64,000 nucleotides of DNA. It comes from CAYJDP01 sp964371025. GTDB taxonomy: Bacteria > Bacillota_I > Bacilli_A > RF39 > UBA660. The stretch is from the NCBI GenBank assembly GCA_964371025.1, contig CAYJKH010000004.1:1-64000 (forward strand), given 5' to 3'. Of this stretch, positions 60,008 through 64,000 are shown piece by piece (position 1 is the first letter of the stretch; each line of letters begins with the position of its first letter). The position numbers were made by a program, and so were the translations under genes. The notes under the pieces were generated by a model. The model saw only the letters and a list, made by a program, of their open reading frames with translations. It was not told where the DNA came from and did no database searches.

Positions 60008-60541
60008 ATGAAAATATATTTAATCGGAGGAAAAGCCAGAAATGGTAAAGATACTCTGGCAAAATTTCTAAAAGAAGCAGAAGAAATTAATAATAAAAAA
60101 GTATGTATAATGCAAATAAGTAATCCTTTAAAACATTATGCTAAAGATCATTTTAATTGGGATGGTAAAGAAAGTACAAAACCTCGTAGTCTCTTAACAG
60201 AAATTGGAACAGAAGTTATTAGAGTTAAAATGAAGCAAGATGAATTTTTAATTAAAAGATTAGTAGAAGACTTGCAAGTATTAGAAAACTACTTTGATGT
60301 AGCTATAATTTCAGATGTTAGATTAGTACTGGAATATGACTATGTTAAAAAATCATATCCAGATGCAATAACTATTAAAATAAAAAGAGAAGACTTTGAA
60401 AGTAACTTATCAAATGATCAAAAAAATCATTTAACAGAGACAGGATTAGATAATTACAATGATGTAGACTATTTAATAATAAATAAAACATTAAAAGATT
60501 TAAAATTACAAGCAAATAAACTAGTAAATGAAAAGAGGTAA
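60008..60541 (+). CDS. P-loop nucleotide kinase, deoxynucleoside-monophosphate-kinase-like
   Basis: A 177-residue P-loop protein. Walker A is GGKARNGKDT (residues 7-16). The substrate region holds ISNPLKHYAKDHF and RSLLTEIGTEVIR, and the core strand reads VAIISDVRLVLEYDYVK. The arrangement recalls phage T4-type dNMP kinases and adenylate-kinase relatives. The exact substrate cannot be fixed. It is the first gene of a T-box operon and lies three bases ahead of alaS. Confidence 0.72.
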   Translation: MKIYLIGGKARNGKDTLAKFLKEAEEINNKKVCIMQISNPLKHYAKDHFNWDGKESTKPRSLLTEIGTEVIRVKMKQDEFLIKRLVEDLQVLENYFDVAIISDVRLVLEYDYVKKSYPDAITIKIKREDFESNLSNDQKNHLTETGLDNYNDVDYLIINKTLKDLKLQANKLVNEKR

Positions 60542-60544
60542 ATA

Positions 60545-63238
60545 ATGAAGTATTTAACACATAAAGAAATAAGAAAGATATGGATAAACTATTTTACAAA
60601 AAATAACCATAAAATATTCCCGAGTGCACCATTAATTCCGATTAATGATGATAGTCTGCTTTGGGTTAATGCAGGGGTTACACCGTTAAAAAAATATTTT
60701 GATGGAACTAGCATTCCTGATTCAAGAAGAATAGTATCAATTCAAAAATGTATTAGAACAAATGATATTACTCAAGTGGGTATAACAAAAAGACATCATA
60801 CTTTTTTTGAAATGATGGGTAATTTTTCGGTAGGAGACTATTTTAAATTAGAAAGTATTGAATTTACCTTTGAATTGTTAACTTCAAAAGACGGATTTGA
60901 TATCGATAAGGATTTATTATATATAAGTGTTTATGATAAAGATGATGAGGCATATGATAAGTGGTTATCTTTAGGAATAGATAAAAGTCATATTGTAAAA
61001 CTTTCAGGTAATTTTTGGGAAATAGGGCCTGGTCCTTGTGGTCCTGATTCAGAAATATTTTTTGATAGAGGAGAAAAGTATGATCCGAATAAAGATGCCT
61101 TTTTAAAATTTAGTAAAGACGAAGAACAGGAAAGATATGTTGAGATATGGAATAATGTTTTTTCTGAATTTAATGCAGTTGAAGGAAAAGATAGAGTTGA
61201 TTATCCAGAACTTCCAAGTAAGAATATAGATACAGGAGCAGGATTAGAAAGATTTTGTTGTATATTCCAAAATGTAGATAGTAATTTTGAAACGGATTTA
61301 TTTACTCCTATTATTAAACATATTGAGGAATTATCAAATATTATGTATACAGGACAAACTGAGTTTAAGATTATAGCAGATCATATAAAAGCAATTACTT
61401 TTGCTTTAACAGATGGAGCAGCTTTTGAAAATGTTGGGCGTGGTTATGTTATTAGAAGATTACTTAGAAGATCAGTAAGAGTTGCTAAAAAAATAGATAT
61501 TAAAGATCTTTTTATGTATAAATTAGTTAGTGATGTAGTAAATATAATGGATGAATTTTATCCTGAATTAAAACAAAAACAAACTTTAGTAGAAACTCTA
61601 ATTTTAGAAGAAGAAAAACTATTTTCAAAAACACTAGAAAAAGGAGAACGTCTTCTAAAAGATTTAATGAATGATTCAATTCATAATACAATAAGTGGTA
61701 ATGATGTATTCAAATTATATGATACGTATGGATTTCCGTATGAATTAACTGAGGAAATATTAAAAGAAAATAATTTTACAACATCTAAAGAAGAATTTGA
61801 TAAATATATGCAAAGTCAAAAAGATTTAGCAAAAAAGAATGTTAAAAATAAGACTGCTATGGCTAGTCAAAATGAACAGTTATTAAATTATTTTGAAAAA
61901 TCTACTTTCTTATATGGTCCTACAAGATTAAAAGCAAAAGTTTTAAAAGTTTTTTCAAAAGAAAAAAAATTAGAAAAAATTACTCAAACAGGATTTGTAG
62001 TATGTGATAAAACATGTTTCTACGCTGAATCTGGCGGTCAAGTAGGAGATACTGGTATGATTATTGGTGAAAACTTTAAAGCTCGTGTATTAGATGTATT
62101 TAAGGCTCCAAATGGACAACATGTTCATGCTATTAAAATGTTATCTGGAACTATAACTGAAAATAACTCTTGTGAACTAGTAATTGATAAAGCAAGAAGA
62201 GGAGCAATAGAAAAAAATCATTCAACAGCCCATATCTTAATGTATACACTTCGCGAAATACTAGGAGAAAATGTTAAACAAGCAGGTTCTTTTGTAAATG
62301 AAGATAAATTAAGATTTGATTTTACTTATCCTAATAAAATTTCAGAAGAAAAAATTATTAAAATAGAAGATACTATTAATAATCACATTTCTAAAAATTC
62401 AATTTGCTCAACTGAAACAACGACATTAGAACAAGCCGAAAAATTAGGGGCACTAGCATTTTTTGAAGAAAAATACACAGATGTTGTAAGAGTAGTTAAA
62501 CTAGGGAAATCCATTGAATTATGCGGTGGTACTCACGTAGCTAATACTAAAGATATTAAAAAAATAGCAATAACTGATTTAGAATCTAAGGGAAGTAATG
62601 TTTATAGAATTGAAATAATAAATGAAACTAAATTTGAAAAAGCTTTTTTTGAAATTTTAAAACCTTATAATGATGCAATTATCAAATTATTAATGAAATC
62701 AAAAGATATAATTGAAAAAGCTAGATTAGAAAATATAAATCTAGATTTTAATGTTAATGTTGAAAAAGTACCAGGAAATTCATATAATGATATTATTTTT
62801 TCTCGTAATCAATTATCATATATAACAGCTGAAGTTAAAGATTTAGAAAAAAAATATTTACAATTAAAAGAACAAGAGTCTTTAAAATCACTTAACTCTT
62901 ATACTGATGAAATAGTTAATGTAAATAATAAAAATATTTTAATTCAAACAGTAAGTAATCAAGATAATGAAATATTAAAAACAATTACAGATACTTTAGC
63001 TAATAAATATGAAAACATTTCTATTTTATTATTTAATATTCATAATGATAGTGTTAACTTTATTGGAAAAAGTAATGATAAAAGTGTAAATATAGGATAT
63101 ATCATTAAAGAAATAAGTAATATTTGTAATGGAAATGGTGGAGGAAGTGCTAGTTTTGGTAGAGGTGGATCTAAAGAAATTATTAATTTAGATAAAGCTA
63201 TTAATTTTGCAAATACTACACTAAGAAGTAATGAATAA
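60545..63238 (+). CDS. alaS: Alanyl-tRNA synthetase
   Basis: Charges tRNA-Ala. A complete class II synthetase of 897 residues. Motif 1 to 3 lie in the first 250 residues (for example RTNDITQVGITKRHHTFFEMMGNFSVGDYF pieces and NIDTGAGLERF). The tRNA-recognition region follows, then the editing domain with HSTAHIL and CGGTHVAN, which carry the zinc ligands, and the C-Ala domain ending NGNGGGSASFGRGGSKE. It is controlled by the T-box leader upstream with a matching Ala specifier. Confidence 0.97.
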   Translation: MKYLTHKEIRKIWINYFTKNNHKIFPSAPLIPINDDSLLWVNAGVTPLKKYFDGTSIPDSRRIVSIQKCIRTNDITQVGITKRHHTFFEMMGNFSVGDYFKLESIEFTFELLTSKDGFDIDKDLLYISVYDKDDEAYDKWLSLGIDKSHIVKLSGNFWEIGPGPCGPDSEIFFDRGEKYDPNKDAFLKFSKDEEQERYVEIWNNVFSEFNAVEGKDRVDYPELPSKNIDTGAGLERFCCIFQNVDSNFETDLFTPIIKHIEELSNIMYTGQTEFKIIADHIKAITFALTDGAAFENVGRGYVIRRLLRRSVRVAKKIDIKDLFMYKLVSDVVNIMDEFYPELKQKQTLVETLILEEEKLFSKTLEKGERLLKDLMNDSIHNTISGNDVFKLYDTYGFPYELTEEILKENNFTTSKEEFDKYMQSQKDLAKKNVKNKTAMASQNEQLLNYFEKSTFLYGPTRLKAKVLKVFSKEKKLEKITQTGFVVCDKTCFYAESGGQVGDTGMIIGENFKARVLDVFKAPNGQHVHAIKMLSGTITENNSCELVIDKARRGAIEKNHSTAHILMYTLREILGENVKQAGSFVNEDKLRFDFTYPNKISEEKIIKIEDTINNHISKNSICSTETTTLEQAEKLGALAFFEEKYTDVVRVVKLGKSIELCGGTHVANTKDIKKIAITDLESKGSNVYRIEIINETKFEKAFFEILKPYNDAIIKLLMKSKDIIEKARLENINLDFNVNVEKVPGNSYNDIIFSRNQLSYITAEVKDLEKKYLQLKEQESLKSLNSYTDEIVNVNNKNILIQTVSNQDNEILKTITDTLANKYENISILLFNIHNDSVNFIGKSNDKSVNIGYIIKEISNICNGNGGGSASFGRGGSKEIINLDKAINFANTTLRSNE

Positions 63239-64000
63239 TTATTTACTAGAAAGTGATAACTATATATTAATTAATAATTTCATAAATGAAATAATATTAA
63301 AAAAGGATTTTTCTAATATTGATAAAAATATTTATAATTTAACTAATGTAGCGCTAATTGATGCTATTAATGATTTAGATACTTATAGTTTTTTTGATAC
63401 AAAGAAAACTATTATTATAAATAATATTGAATTTAAAGATGTAAGGGAAGAGGAATTAAATTTATTAATAAATTATTTAAATAAACCACATGATGATAAT
63501 TTATTAATAATAACTACTCCCAAAATGGATGAGAGAAAAAAAGTATATAAAGCAATTAAATCATTAACAAATTATAATAAGTTAATACCAGATATAAAAG
63601 GATTTGCAAAAGAAAAGTTAAAAGATTATAAAATAGATAGTGATGCACTTAAAACATTACTAGAATATTCTAATGATAATATCGATAAACTATATAATGA
63701 TATTAATATATTAAAAGCTTATAAAATAGAAGAAAAAGAAATATTAAAAGAAGATATTATAGATGCTTTATTTTATTTAGTAAAAGAAGATAAAGATTTA
63801 TCATTTGAATTTGTTAGATACTTATCAAAAAAAGATATTAAAAATACTCTTTATTCTTATGAAAAATTAGAACTACAAGGAGTAGAACCGATTGCTATAT
63901 TAGGACTTATTGCAAGTCAACTTAGAATAATATATAAAGTTAAAATACTAAGTAGTAGACAACTAAATAATGAAGATATGAAAAATATCTTAAATGAAAA
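63231..64000 (+). CDS. holA: DNA polymerase III delta subunit (partial, runs off the window)
   Basis: The clamp-loader delta subunit, truncated by the window end after 256 codons. It starts at ATG 63231, overlapping the alaS stop by 8 bases. The N-terminal MNNYLLESDNYILINNFINEII, the strand NLLIITTPKMDERKKVYKAI, and the helical region VEPIAILGLIASQLRIIYKVKIL match HolA. The usual order of fold segments is kept. Being behind alaS, it is probably also under T-box control. The C-terminal part lies beyond 64000. Confidence 0.88.
   Translation, partial: MNNYLLESDNYILINNFINEIILKKDFSNIDKNIYNLTNVALIDAINDLDTYSFFDTKKTIIINNIEFKDVREEELNLLINYLNKPHDDNLLIITTPKMDERKKVYKAIKSLTNYNKLIPDIKGFAKEKLKDYKIDSDALKTLLEYSNDNIDKLYNDINILKAYKIEEKEILKEDIIDALFYLVKEDKDLSFEFVRYLSKKDIKNTLYSYEKLELQGVEPIAILGLIASQLRIIYKVKILSSRQLNNEDMKNILNE

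Noticed and set aside
59863..60048. Open frame of 61 codons overlapping the leader before the kinase gene
   Set aside because: It lies across the T-box structure and overlaps the next gene; it has no family features, and the RNA signals explain the region.
56106..60541. Prophage remnant, based on the HNH gene and the phage-like dNMP kinase
   Set aside because: They are separated by ordinary chromosomal genes; there are no capsid, terminase, integrase or lysis genes, and the kinase sits in a T-box operon.

Overview
The window is a very AT-rich piece of a small Gram-positive (Bacillota/Bacilli-type) chromosome. Genes recognised by family include FtsA, FtsZ, EzrA, RbgA, YqeG, YqeH, YneF, TrmK, an RNase J, UvrC, MutL with the endonuclease motif, a YmfF/YmfH pair and a T-box leader. 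Together they point to Bacilli or a Mollicutes-related uncultured gut lineage of the RF39 kind. Tryptophan is encoded by TGG and at least one real gene (yqeG) ends in TGA inside a tight gene overlap, so the standard bacterial code is used, not the Mycoplasma code. No rRNA, insertion sequence, prophage or CRISPR array was seen. Intergenic space is minimal: no gap exceeds about 200 bases, and convergent genes share hairpin terminators that often overlap both stop codons.

Layout. 1-6.8 kb: DUF2130 protein, gmk (minus), a broken HD-domain gene, rbgA, ftsA-ftsZ, and a minus-strand arginase-fold protein that has lost its metal site. 6.9-13.4 kb: flippase, yqeG-yqeH, dnaG-rpoD-trmK. 13.4-17.3 kb: two pilin-like genes, nfo, ezrA. 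17.4-18.1 kb: tRNA-Met/Ile2(CAU), tRNA-Leu(UAG) and a degenerate IrrE-like protein (minus). 18.2-25.8 kb: nitroreductase, tkt, yneF, uvrC, a third pilin-like gene, mutL, miaA. 25.8-29.9 kb: an OmpR-type two-component system followed by an FtsX-type ABC permease/ATPase. Both promoters carry the same CiaR-like direct repeat at identical distance from the -10 box. 30-33.6 kb: exported transglutaminase-like protein and rpsT (both minus), three proteins of unknown function, rpmG, efp. 33.7-42.2 kb: ftsK, deoD, a large surface protein, the M16 pair, and (minus) a ZnuA-like lipoprotein without metal ligands plus yidD. 42.2-49.4 kb: rnc, an RNase J2-like protein, alpha/beta hydrolase, DUF1003 protein, lipoprotein, acetyltransferase, a BspA-type leucine-rich-repeat surface protein, and an unknown. 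49.4-59.8 kb: gltX, a heterodimeric ABC exporter, MBL-fold hydrolase, small membrane protein, HNH protein, HI0933-type flavoprotein, YigZ protein (minus), AI-2E family membrane protein. 59.8-64 kb: a T-box leader with an alanine specifier, then a dNMP-kinase-like P-loop protein, alaS, and holA, which runs off the end.

Themes. Most genes are housekeeping: division, ribosome assembly, replication, repair and tRNA function. The unusual part is a set of family members that keep the fold but have lost catalytic or metal-binding residues (arginase, ZnuA-like SBP, IrrE-like, RNase J, YmfF), together with several cell-surface proteins carrying exactly two cysteines in their exported part. The best-supported new regulatory inference is the shared operator of the two-component system and the adjacent ABC operon. 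All function calls come from reading the sequence against family knowledge; no database search was run.
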